NCBI GenBank assembly: GCA_039707655.1
Contig: CM077667.1
Span: 157,956,642-158,020,641, forward strand
Length of the DNA: 64,000 nucleotides
From: Elymus sibiricus
Taxonomy: Eukaryota > Streptophyta > Magnoliopsida > Poales > Poaceae
Direction of reading: 5' to 3'
In this document: positions 1 to 10,425 of the stretch, piece after piece
Numbering within the stretch: position 1 is the first letter of the stretch
Layout: the number at the start of each line of letters is the position of its first letter
Notes under the pieces: model-generated
What the model was told of the DNA's origin: nothing
The model's database searches: none
Seen by the model: only the letters and a program-made list of their open reading frames with translations
Translations under genes and position numbers: made by a program

Positions 1-353
1 GATAGGATGCAAATAAAGTATGTGGGGTAAAATATCCACCCTAATTTGAGGACTTGTAGTACAAATCTCAATTCAGGGGTTTCTGAAAACCTAAATTAAT
101 AAAATGATTTTTGGCAAAAATAATATTTTATAAAAATTGTTTTTGGTTCTAAACACATGGCATGATCATTGGGAAAAGCTTTGGATCAAGGTGATGGGTT
201 TTGAGAGAAGGAGGATCTTGAGAATTAGAGCACAAGCAAACAAACAAGAAATCAGCAAGCAAGTCAAGCATCACAAGCACACAAAAAGTTTTAATTGGTC
301 CTAATTTTTGAGCCATGTGAACTTAGTTATGAGGCAAAACACAGGGTTTGACA
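1..353 (-). mobile_element. LTR terminal fragment, RLG-C family
   Basis: This piece matches the terminal 300-350 bp of the large LTRs of RLG-C (around 26220-26570 and 36270-36622). It shares the stretch beginning GAGGACTTGTAGTACAAA, the 'catggcatgatcattggg' block, and an end in a TTTGACA-type terminus (TGTCAAACCC on the minus strand). It runs off the left edge, so the rest of the LTR is outside the window. It is clearly diverged from the two copies at 22-36 kb and so is an older insertion. It sits in an Athila-like fragment that resumes at 354. Confidence 0.85.
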
Positions 354-817
354 CTTGCTCATGAAGACCTCATGCATTTGAGGAAGCCCGTCATCGGAAT
401 ATACAAGCCAAGTTCTATAATGGAAAATTCCCACTAGCATATGAAAGTGACAAAACATGAGACTCTCTATATGAAAAACATGGTGCTGCTTTGAAGCACA
501 AATGTGGGAAAGGAGGTAGTAGCACTGTCCCTTCTCTCTTTTCTCTCTTTTTTTCTCTTCTTTTTTTCTTTTTTATTTCTTTTTCTTTCTTTGTTTTTTC
601 TTTCCTTTCCTTTTTTCTTTTATTTTTCGTCTGGATTCTCATGCCGACTTGTGGGGGAATCATTATCTCCATCATCCTTTCCTCACCGAGACAGTGCCCT
701 AATAATGAAAAGCATCACACTTCTATTTACTTACAACTCGATATGAAAAACTACTAAACAATATGACTCTATATGAATGCCTCTGGCAGTGTACCAGGAT
801 GTGCAATGATCTAGCCA
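354..817 (-). mobile_element. Athila-like internal fragment (RLG-A family, inverted)
   Basis: Read on the minus strand, this segment is homologous to the 3' internal part of RLG-A at about 57190-57620. Shared blocks run through 'gaggaagcccgtcatcgga', 'atgaaagtgacaaaacatga' and 'gatgtgcaatgatctagc' in the same order. It contains a long pyrimidine tract (about 520-640) that matches the purine-rich AAAAAGG-type stretch near 57360-57430. The homology stops abruptly at 817, where a sequence starting CACTGG begins. Open frames here only reflect the low-complexity tract. Confidence 0.8.
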
Positions 818-1656
818 CTGGTTCAGCGATGTGCTATACAAATGGTTTTTAACCCCTTTCAGCGATGTAGTTGTAAACCGTCGCCTTGCATGTGTCAGCG
901 ATAGGGGGTCCATCCCACATGACATGGGAAACCCGTCGGCGATGGTGACCAATGAGTGCAAACGATCTACCAAACGTAATCGTGTGGGGTGCAGGAATAT
1001 ATCGCACACGCCATATTTTGGGCGTACATGTGGGATTTCAGATCAAGCACACACGTCTATCACGAGTTAAACACGTCTAATTGCTCATGGAAAACAAACG
1101 ATTAAGGAGCTCCTAAGCACACGTACATGTGCTGCAAATCGTTTGCGATTTCTTATGTATCACCTACGTTTCAGTTTATATCTCATGTGCTTTTCCTGTA
1201 GATCACAGGCGGTTGCGCTATGAGTTGCGTGTGCTTTTACTATTGATCACAGGCGGTTGCGCTATGAGTTGCATGTGCTTTCCGTGTTTGAATCGCATAC
1301 GCTTAGTTGCTTGAACCGTGTGCGCTGAAAAAGCCAACTTATTGTGAAATATCGCATTTGAATCACCCTACAAATAGCAAATTCACCACAATATGCAATC
1401 GACAAATAGTGTCCGCATGAAGAACATTCATCATAATTTGGCACAATATGCAATTGAACGAATAGTGACCACGGGAAGAACATTCATCATAATTCGGCAC
1501 AATATGCAATTGAGAAAATGCTAGCTAAATTCCACATATGTAAGACCGACATATGCAGTACATAATCATAGTATACGAAAAACGTAGACATGATCACATG
1601 GAAAACAATGCATTCATGCATATATGTTTAGCTGATAACTTAATGTTGAAATCTTA
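818..1656. other. 3' flank of Ulp1-like gene; possible DNA-transposon end
   Basis: No gene is supported here. The segment starts CACTGGTTCAGCG exactly where the neighbouring Athila fragment is cut, as a CACTA-superfamily terminus (CACTR) would. It holds short direct repeats typical of transposon subterminal regions. A block starting GATCACAGGCGGTTGCGC occurs at 1201 and 1245 (44-bp period). A block with CACAATATGCAAT occurs at 1387, 1442 and 1498 (55-56-bp period). 'Cagcgat' words recur between 825 and 940. The matching right terminus is not visible, so the transposon assignment is inference. Confidence 0.4.
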
Positions 1657-3711
1657 TTATTGGGGGATATGAATCTTGAAATCTTCGATGTCTTTAGAGG
1701 GCTTGATATAGTGTTTCACAAAGAAAGTGCTGATAAATTTCCTAACAGACAACAATTCACCTGCGGCGAGCGGTTCAGAAGTCATCGATCCAAAGATCAG
1801 CTGCAGGACTTTTAGATCAGAATGTGACATACGTGTGGAGTAGAAGATAGTAATTAAGAAACAGACTTACTAGTCCTATTTTGTCAGCATCGGCACCACA
1901 TTCAACATGTTTGCATAGGTTCATCATGTGTGCGCAAACGTAGTATCCACATAGGTTGGTCCCTTGTTGTTTTTTAGGACACTGTAATTTTTTGTACAAT
2001 ATTAGTCATGTATTTGCCCTGTTAGGAACAACCTAACCGGTATATGCCGTTTCTTTTTTTTTTCTTTGGAGAGAAATAGAAAGAGGTTTACTTAGAAACT
2101 TGAACTATGACTAGCATTTTCTGAAAATAACGGATTTCGTTGTCTCACCGAACGATCACGTGCTGCAGATGTAGTTGGGGGTCGAACCGTCTCCCTCCTA
2201 AAGTTATGGTCTTGCACAATAAACTCCGAATGAAGATGAATTTTCACATACTCAATTCTTGAACCAGATATGAACACAACATATTAACATCAAAGAATTC
2301 AATACCTATCCATCAAATCCTGAAGATGACTCAGATCCTGAGGCGCATTTGACTCTCTGAGAGAATCCAGGTAGTAAACTGTGTTGCGTTTTGGAACAAT
2401 GACCACCAAGATCCAGCGATCTCTATAGTTTAAGAAAACCGTGAACTTACGAACTATGTCAAAAACTGAAAGACGATCAATGTATGCATGGTTGTATATT
2501 TAACTTACCCTTCATGATACGGCCACATGAAAAATTCTCCTATCTGTAACTCCCACAAGACATTGGCGACATGCGATATGGAAGCCTCGCGTGTGGCATT
2601 TCTACTTAACAAAATTTCATTTGCTAAATCAGGATCTATGAAATGCGCATGCACCCTTATCGATCTCTGCGTCACCAATCCCCTGAGAGGAATACAATAC
2701 AGTTAGCTTTTTTCATTTGCAGCCTTGTATGGAGAAGTTGATCGGAGTTTGTGAAGTACTCACAACATCAAGCATTTGACAAGAGTGGCAGCAAGCTCAT
2801 CGAAGTTGAAGAAGAGATGAAAGTCCTCGAATTCCACACTGATGGTACCTGCATCATGATGGCAGTCGTACTGCAATTCCACAATGTTATGATCTTCACC
2901 TTTTGACATTATGTCCATGCAATATTTATGTAACTTGCGACAACTGGAACTGCACTCATCAAAGTATTTGCCAACGAGAAATGGCTGGCCATGCTTGTAC
3001 TTGCGTGCTTCAAATGGGTCTACTTTCTGACTAGAAAGTAGCTTTTCAACTTCTGATTCAGACATTTCGTCAGAACCGGGATTACATGGGTCTTCATTGG
3101 CCATGCCATGGTTCTGCTCGAAGAGTCTTCATAGTAGGATGCTCTGGTACTCATCCCTCCTCTGTTTCTGTCATGTGTAATAACAAATTGCCAATTTTAC
3201 CAGGAAGCTAAATATAAATGCAACGGTCTTTGTAGTACCGGATGCACATCGGCAATGTTTGAATGAAATCGAATTAATAGTGACATGTATGTACATTCTG
3301 TTGTCAAACATTCCAATCTGTTAAAAACTATTGTCTTCCACCCTGTTTTTTTCACTAAGTCTGAGAATCTATTTATTTTAGATTGCCATGTTGTGTTGAT
3401 CCTAGCCATGTTTCTATGCGTAAATAGACATTGCTCGTGCTGAATGAAATGAAGTGCTTCATTTGTACTACCTTGCTATCAATTTTCATGCAATGATAAC
3501 TCATGTAGCATATAGTTTTCTTGCTGGCAATATGCACTACTAGAAAAACGGCTATAGATAATATGGACATTAATGGCGCACCATGAATGTGGTGCGCCAC
3601 TGTTATATAGCAATGGCGCACCAGAAGCAGGTGCGCCATTGTTATTTTTTTTAGTAGTGGCGCACCACCTGAGCAGTGCGCCATTGCTATTTTTTTAGTC
3701 CATCCCCCCAT

Positions 3712-3814
3712 CCCACCAGACATAGCAATGGCGCACCACACCAAGGTGCGCCATTACTATGTAGCATAGTAATGGCGCACCTTGGTGTGGTTCGCCATTG
3801 CTATGTCTGGTGGG
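3712..3814. repeat. 49-bp inverted repeat, one mismatch
   Basis: Arms 3712-3760 and 3766-3814 are reverse complements with a single mismatch around a GTAGC spacer. It has the same nested-dyad design as the palindrome about 15 bp downstream (3829-3928). Confidence 0.93.
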
Positions 3815-3828
3815 GGTGTGTGCCTGCA

Positions 3829-3928
3829 TGTGTGAGACGTTAGTAATGGCGCACCCTCCATGGTGCGCCATTGCTAAGGTTAGCAATGGCGCACCATGGA
3901 GGGTGCGCCATTACTAACGTCTCACACA
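3829..3928. repeat. Perfect 49-bp inverted repeat (2-bp spacer)
   Basis: Arms 3829-3877 and 3880-3928 are exact reverse complements, separated by GG. Each arm also contains its own GGCGCACC..GGTGCGCC dyad, so the structure is a palindrome of palindromes. It lies inside the CACTA element. Confidence 0.97.
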
Positions 3929-3994
3929 CACACAAACACACACCCCACCACACACACACAAACACACACAAACACACACCCCACCACACACACA

Positions 3995-4046
<52 letters not shown>
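3921..4046. repeat. CA-rich microsatellite
   Basis: (CA)n is interrupted by AA and CCCCACC blocks and ends in an uninterrupted (CA) run. The open frames over it on both strands (runs of Cys-Val or His-Thr) are artefacts of the repeat. Confidence 0.95.
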
Positions 4047-4047
<1 letters not shown>

Positions 4048-4984
4048 CTGGTGGATCGCCTTTTCAGTTTAAAAAAAAATAAAAGAAAATGATAAAAGAT
4101 TCAAAAAAATTCAAAAAAATAGATGCCCATGTGTTATGTGTTCTAGTTGTTAGGAAAATTAACAAACATGAATTTCGAATTTTTTTGCAAAAGGCCGCCG
4201 TGTTTCGGTAAAATGGTCGTAACTTTTGCATACGACCTCCGATGAAAAAGTTTTTTATATGAAAAAGCATCTACTCGAAAAGTTACATCCGAATTCAACG
4301 GGCTATGCCCGTTATCGATTTTTTAGAATCCTCAAAAACCCCACAGAAAAAAAGTTACGATGCTTTTAAGATTTGGAGGCAAAAAAATAAAAAAATTTAA
4401 AAAAGTTAGCAATGGCGCATCAGTACATAGTGCGCCACTACTATTTTCCTGCCTTCAAAATTCAAAAAAATTTAAAAATAGTAATGGCGCACCACACCTA
4501 GGTGCGCCATTACTAATTTAAAAATTAAACTCAGTAATGGCGCACCTGCCCATGGTGCGCCATTACTATCTTCCTGCCTTCAAAATTCAAAATAAATCAA
4601 AAAAATAAAAAAAAGTTAGTAATGGCGCACCTGCCCAAGGTGCGCCATTACTATCTTCCCGCCTTCAAAATTCAAAATAAATCAAAAAAAATAAAAAAAA
4701 AGTTAGTAATGGCGCACCTGCCCATGGTGCGCCATTACTAATTTAAAAATCAAACTCAGTAATGGCGCACCTGCCCATGGTGCGCCATTACTATCTCCCC
4801 GCCTTCAAAATTCAAACTATATCAAAAAAATAAAAAAAAGTTAGTAATGGCGCACCTGCCCACGGTGCGCCATTACTATGCCGTATATATGGCTGGGCGG
4901 GGTCCTTCTCCTCCTTACCTCTTCATTCTTCTCCTCCTCTCCTCCACTCCATCTCCTCCTCTCCTCCACCATACTCCCCTCCTC

Positions 4985-5325
4985 CTCTCCGGCGACCCCC
5001 TCTCCGGCGACATCCTCTCCGGCGACCTCCTCACGGTGCTCTCCGGCGACCTCCTCCTCCTCCTCTCCGGCGACCTAGGTGACCTCCTCCTCCTCCTCTC
5101 CGGCGACCTAGGCGACCTCCTCTCCGGTCCTCTCCGGCAACCTCCTCCTCCTCCTCTCCGGCGACCTAGGTGACCTCCTCCTCCTCCTCTCCGGCGACCT
5201 AGGCGACCTCCTCTCCGGTCCTCTCCGGCGACCTCCTCCTCCTCTCCGGCGACCTAGGCGAGCTCCTCTCCGGCGACCTCCTCCTCCCTCCTCTCCTCCC
5301 TCCTCTCCGGCGACCTCCTCTCCGG
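4985..5325. repeat. CTCCGGCGACC minisatellite
   Basis: Tandem units of CTCCGGCGACC alternate with CTAGGTGACC or CTAGGCGACC and (CTC)n. There is a higher-order repeat of about 115 bp: the block around 5060-5150 recurs at about 5160-5235. It lies within the CACTA element and shows no coding evidence. Confidence 0.85.
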
Positions 5326-6159
5326 CCACATGTGGAGCTCCCCGGCACAAAGAATGTAGCAGAACGAAATTTGAAAAAATATCACAAAAAAAACGCAAAA
5401 AAAAATCGTGCCAGATCCGGATCTAGAATTCAAAAAAAAGTTAGCAATGGCGCACCAGTGCATGGTGCGCCACTACTATTTTCCCGCCTTCAAATTTCAA
5501 AAAACAAAATTCAAAAAAATTCAATAAAAAAAAAGTTACCAGTGGCGCACCTGTAGCAATAGTAATGGCGCACCACATGGTGCGCCACTAGTATTTGGAT
5601 TACTAATGGCGCACCAGAGGTGCGCCATTACTATTTGTTACTAATGGCGTGATAATAGTGGCGCACCTATAGTGCGCCATTAATAGCCAAAATAGGTGCG
5701 CCACTAACAGCCTTTTTTCTAGTAGTGATGCCTTCAGGTTAAAACTATGCCAGTGTCTTAATCACATCCAGAATCAAATAGCACACGGGAAGTGTCTGAA
5801 TCACACCTAATATAACAAATGATTTTTAACAACGAGAGTTAGGCTTACCTTATTTGCACGTCCCGGAAACTTCCTCCCACTATACCCAGATTCAAAAGCT
5901 CGTAACTTCACGGATGGAAATTGGTGTTGACCATGAACAAGTAGGTCTTCAGCTACCCCTCTCCATTCCTTGGAAGTGATTATCCTAGGGAGCTACAACA
6001 GAAAGAAATGGCGCAAATCGTCTTGCCGCTTTAAAATCCCCAATTCCAAAACAAAACCCTAAGCCTAGTTGAGCCAGAGATAAGAGAGACGAATACCTGG
6101 CTGGTGAGAGATTCGTCGTTGTCAGAAATACCACTTGAGGGGTCACTCGAGAAGACCAT

Positions 6160-6617
6160 GGCGTGTCCGCGGCGGTCGGATGCTAGAGGAAGAGATGTGG
6201 GCAGCAACGCGTGCACGGGGGGGGGGGGGGCTTGCAGGGGAAATGTGGCCCTTGGGGGAGGCAGATATTTTGGCGGTTGGTGAAATTTTTTGCTCGTTGT
6301 AGGGAAACATGGCACGCAAAGATTCATCAGACATGGTGTTTCTGCTTTTATCGTGTGCGATGATACAGAACCTACAAAATTTCGCCCCTCCCCACGTATT
6401 CCCTGGTTATAGTGCACATCCACGTCATTGCATAATTTAACATCAACTGCTAACTTGGGTATCCAAATTAGCGGACAGACATAGCTCACAGTTACTAAAT
6501 CGAGCAAATTCACTAAATAATCAAGCTGCTTGAACTAGACATAGGTCTTACAAAAGACCGGCTCTCTGAACAAAGACTATTTGTAATACGCATAATTTTA
6601 ACAAAGAGGTCGATGAG
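6160..6617. other. 5' flank of Ulp1-like gene
   Basis: This non-coding segment lies upstream of the start codon at 6159. It has a G14 homopolymer near 6217-6230. No convincing promoter element is recognised. Its upstream continuation was displaced by the nested stack and resumes at 59759. Confidence 0.5.
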
Positions 6618-6622
6618 CCGCC

Positions 6623-8149
6623 TGATACGTCTCCAACGTATCTATAATTTTTTATTGTTCCATGCTGATATGTTATCATTCTAGGATACTTTTTGGGTCA
6701 TTATTTACCAATTTATAATAATTTTTAGCGCTAACCTATTGACCCAGTGCCCAGTGCCACTTGCTGTTTTCTGCGTGTTTTTGGCTTTTCAGGTTTACAG
6801 TACCAAATGAAGTCCAATTGCCACGAAACTTTTTTATGATTTTTTCTAGAACATATGAAGACCTGGAAGCTTCGGGAGGTGGCCAGAACAGGCATGAGGG
6901 GCCCACCACATATCGGGCGTCTCTGGAGGCCCCTCTCTGGCCTATAAATTATCTCCTACCCTAAAAACTCTAGAAGCGGTCCTGAAACACTTTTTATGCC
7001 GCCGCAAGTCTCTGTTCCGACGGGAGGCCATCTAGAGCTCCGTTCCGGCACCCTGCCGGAGGGGGATCGATCATGGAGGGCCTCTTCATCAACCTTGCTG
7101 CCCTCACCATGATGTGTGAGTAGTTCACCACAGACCTACTGGTCCGTAGGTAGTACCTAGATGGCAATCTCTCTCTCTTGATCTTCAATATAATGTTCAT
7201 CGCATCTTTGCCTTGATCTATCCGACGTAATCCCTTTGTATGGTGTGTTTGTTGGGATCCGATGAACTGTGAGTTTATGTTCAGATTGTTCATGATAAAT
7301 ATTTGAGTCTCCTCTGATCTTATATGATTCTTATGTGCATGATCATTATAGCTTCGTAATGCTCTCCAATCTATTAAGATAGTTTGGCCAACTAGATTGA
7401 TATTTCTTTGGTGGGAGTGGTGCGTTGTGGTAGGTTCAACCTGACGAGTTTCGATATCCCAGTGACAGAAGGGGACAAGATGCATCTTTGCGTTGTTGCT
7501 ACTAAGGATAACACGATGGGGTCTATTCATATTGATTGTGTTTACTTTGTCTACATCATGTCATCGTTCTCCAAGCATTACTCTGTTTTACTTAATACTC
7601 TAGATGCATGCTGGATAGCGGTCGATGAGTGGAGTAATAGTAGTAGGTGCACGTAGTACTCGGCCTATTTTCTTGTGGACGTGATGCCTATATACACATG
7701 ATAATTGTTGTGAACATCGCATAATTATTCGCTTTTCTATCAATTGCCCAACAGTAATTTGTTTACCCACCATATGCTATTGTCATGAGAGATGCCACTA
7801 GGGAACATTGCGGCCCCTAGGTCTATTCACTTATATATTTACAAACGCTATCATTACCATTCTGTTCTTTATTAATTTGTATTTTATTTTGCAAGTTACA
7901 ATTATCTACAATTATCTACACAACTCACTTGCTTGCAAATAACGAGATCAAGGGGATTGACAACCCTCTTGCCGGAGTTGGGTGCAAGTTGTTTGTTCTT
8001 TTGTGTGCAGCCGCTGAAGACGGTTGAGGATTGGTATTCCTATTGGTTAGATAAACCTTGGTTTCATAACTGAGGGAAACACTTACCCATATTGTATTGC
8101 GATAACCCGTTCCTCTTCACGGAAAACCCAATGCAGATCACAAGTATCA
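6623..8149 (+). repeat. 5' LTR of RLG-A
   Basis: It is 1527 bp and runs from TGATACG to AAGTATCA. A TATA box (TATAAAT, 6943-6949) lies about 320 bp in, repeated in the 3' LTR at 58553-58559. Relative to the 3' LTR it lacks roughly 50 bp around 6905-6915, which includes a CGCCACCAGGGGGCACGCC-type block. Confidence 0.9.
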
Positions 8150-8160
8150 GGAAGGATTTC

Positions 8161-8178
8161 TGGCGCCGTTGCCGGGGA
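8161..8178 (+). other. Primer binding site (tRNA-Asp type), RLG-A
   Basis: TGGCGCCGTTGCCGGGGA starts 11 bp after the 5' LTR. This tRNA-Asp-complementary site is typical of Athila-like Gypsy elements in grasses. Confidence 0.92.
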
Positions 8179-8376
8179 ATACCATCACCAACTATCAAGT
8201 AATTTCACACAAATTTTCATTCACTTAATATTATTTTTATTTTCTGTTATATTTAGTGTGTCTCATAAAAAACAAAAATACAAAAATATTTATCTTTGCT
8301 AGTCACTACTTTACTTCTAGTTTTCTTTACCCTCTAGTTTACTTGTCTTGCTTGTTGCTTTGCTTGTTCGGTCACC

Positions 8377-10425
8377 ATGTCTCAAGATACTACCAAGTTG
8401 TGTGATTTCTCAAATACTAATAATAATGATTTTATTAGTACTCCTATACCACCCGCCACTAGTGCGGAGGCATTTGATATTAATGCTGAATTGCTAAATC
8501 TTGTCATGAAAAGATCAATTTTCGGGAAGTCCTAATGAGGATCCCGTATCACATCTTAATACCTTTGTTGAATTATGTGATATGTAAAAGAAAAAGGATA
8601 TGGATAAAGATATTATGAAATTCAAATTATTTCCTCTTTCACTTAGAGATAAAGCTAAAGCTTGGTTTTCATCTTTACCTCGTAATAGTATTGGAACGTG
8701 GGATAAGTGTAAAGATGCTTTTATTGCCAAATATTTTCCTCCTGCTAAGATCATCTCCCTTAGAAATCAAATAATGGATTTTAAATAGCAAGATCAAGAG
8801 CATGTTGCACAAGCTTGGTATAGAATGAAATTGATGATAAGAAACTGTCCAACTCATGGCTTAAACTTGTGGATGATTATCCAAAATTTCTATGTTGAAC
8901 TAAACTTTGTGTCTAGAAATCTTCTAGATTCTGCTGCAGGTGGTACCTTTATGGATGTGACCTTAGGAGAGACCACAAAACTTCTGGGCAACATCATGAC
9001 TAATTATTCTCAATGGCATACCGAGAGAGCTCCAACTCGTAAGAATGTAAATTCTGTTGAGGAAATCGCTACTTTGAGTGGAAAAGTGGATGCTCTTATG
9101 AATATGGTTGCTAATAAAAACACTCATGTTGATACCAATGATATGCCATTTTCTACTTTGATTGTGCAAAATAATAATGCTATTTATGTGAACTTCATCT
9201 CGTGAAATAATTTCAACAACAATGCTTATAGAGGAAATTTCAATGCTAGACCGTATCCCGATAATTCCTCTAACAACTATGGAAATTCTTATGGTAATTC
9301 TTATGTAAATCCTTCTAAAAATTCTAATAGGATAACTTCTGATGTTGAGAACACAATTAAATAATTTATTAATTCTCAAAAGGTTTTCAATACTACGGTA
9401 GAAGAAAAATTGCATGTGATTGATGCTTTGGCTAAAAACGTTGATAGAATTGTTCTTGATGTGGAAACTCTTAAAAGTAAAGATTTTCCACCCAAGCATG
9501 ATTTTAATGAGACAATTAAATCTATCCATTTATGTATTAATGAAAGTAAGGAGAAGACCGCTAAGTTGAGACCTAAGCGGGAATTCTTAGAAAAAGCTCT
9601 TCCACCCGGTTTTTACCGGAATCATGATGAAGATCTTAAAATGGTTGGTGTTTCTTCCAAGGATTATTTGTTTACCTCTCTGAATATAAATGATAAATGG
9701 ACTGTAGATGAGTCAACTTTAGTTGAGGAGCGTCCCGTTTGCTTGAAGGGTGATGATTCTAATGCTAAAACTGAAAAAGTGGGTTTGGAGAGGTTAAAAC
9801 TCTCACTAGTGATGTGCCCTTTATCTTGGATTTCAAGGACTTTAATTATGATAAATGCTCTTTAGTAGAATGTATTTCCTTGCTGAAATCCATTATTAGC
9901 TCAACCAATGCATATGAACAAAATAAAGCTTTTACCGAACATATAGTAGAAGTTGTGATAAAAGCTTATGATGAGAAACTTGAGCTTGAAGTTTCTATTC
10001 CTAGAAAATTGCATGATGAGTGGGAACCAACTATAAAAATAAAGATAAATAAATATGAATGCAATGCTTTGTGTGACCTTGGTGCTAGTGTTTCAACCAT
10101 ACCTAAAACTTTATGTGATGTGCTTGGTCTCACTAATATTGAAGAGTGTTCCCTAAACTAGCATCTTGCGGATTCTACCATTAAGAAACCTTTAGGTATA
10201 ATTAATGATGTGCTTATTATTTGAAAAAATAATTATGTGCCTGTAGATTTCATTGTGCTTGATATTGATTGCAATCCATCTTGTCCCATAATACTTGGAA
10301 GGCCATTCTTACGAACTATAGGTGCAATTATTGATATGAAAGAGGGAAACATAAGGTTCGAATTCCCATTGAAGAAGGGGATGGAAAATTTCCCTTGGAA
10401 GAGAATTAAACCACCTTATGAATAA
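8377..10425 (+). pseudogene. RLG-A gag-protease, degenerate
   Basis: The ATG at 8377 follows a long leader. A frameshift near 8507 (after NLVMK) is followed by the retrotransposon gag domain (8600-9205; FPLSLRDKAKAWF signature), an Asn-rich stretch around 9210-9330, and an aspartic protease. The protease active site is CDLGASVSTIP (about 10070-10100) and is followed by the IILGRPFL flap region (about 10277-10300). There are further stops near 8587, 8786, 9203, 9362, 10159 and 10222, and a frame change near 9800. The frame closes with a natural-looking stop after PPYE at 10425. No RT follows, so the gene is a gag-PR unit rather than a truncated gag-pol. Confidence 0.85.

Larger units (their letters stand above)
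3535..5727. mobile_element. Non-autonomous CACTA element rich in hairpins
   Basis: The ends are inverted repeats starting CACTACTAGAAAAA on both strands. They are flanked by a 3-bp target duplication ATG (3532-3534 and 5728-5730), diagnostic of the CACTA superfamily. The interior is built of about 18 hairpins with the arms GGCGCACC and GGTGCGCC, plus a CA-rich tract and a CTCCGGCGACC minisatellite. There is no transposase ORF, so it is a deletion or MITE-like derivative moved in trans. It lies inside intron 2 of the Ulp1-like gene. Confidence 0.93.
1657..6159 (-). pseudogene. Ulp1/SENP-like cysteine protease gene, 8 exons, one nonsense codon
   Basis: Eight exons join in one frame with GT..AG introns: 6097-6159, 5849-5992, 2764-3167, 2509-2682, 2306-2422, 2149-2257, 1871-1981 and 1657-1800 (1266 nt, 421 residues). 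The start ATG at 6159 has a GCCATGG context. The C-terminal half resembles the C48 (Ulp1) peptidase carried by many plant CACTA and Mutator-like elements: FFMWPYHEG, then WILVVIVP and VYYLDSL, then the catalytic Cys in QQGTNLCGYYVC. The usual catalytic His before WILV reads Arg (GDRWILV). Codon 82 is TGA (3129-3131), explainable as CGA to TGA. Intron 2 (3168-5848) contains a CACTA element. SUMO-protease activity is known for the family; here it is probably lost. The exon 6 donor (GTGAGA) is the least certain splice call. It could be a host gene or the accessory ORF of an old DNA transposon. Confidence 0.75.

Noticed and set aside
415..757. Overlapping ORFs rich in Phe/Leu or Lys/Arg
   Set aside because: They are produced by the pyrimidine tract of an Athila-like fragment; no conserved domain is seen.
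3829..3928. A microRNA gene
   Set aside because: A perfect long stem inside a MITE resembles siRNA-type inverted repeats; without small-RNA data a miRNA call is not supportable.
3840..4092. ORFs of repeated Cys-Val and His-Thr on both strands
   Set aside because: They are translations of the CA microsatellite and palindrome arms.
4847..5463. ORFs of 66-108 codons with Leu-Ser-Gly-Asp repeats
   Set aside because: Frames are created by the CTCCGGCGACC minisatellite within a non-coding CACTA derivative.
6031..6513. 160-codon minus-strand ORF as a separate gene
   Set aside because: Only its 21 codons from 6159 to 6097 fit exon 1 of the Ulp1-like gene, ending at a GT donor; the rest is low-complexity or non-coding.
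7408..7656. 82-codon ORF in the RLG-A 5' LTR
   Set aside because: It lies wholly within an LTR and is not maintained in the 3' LTR copy, which has an in-frame TGA near 59151.
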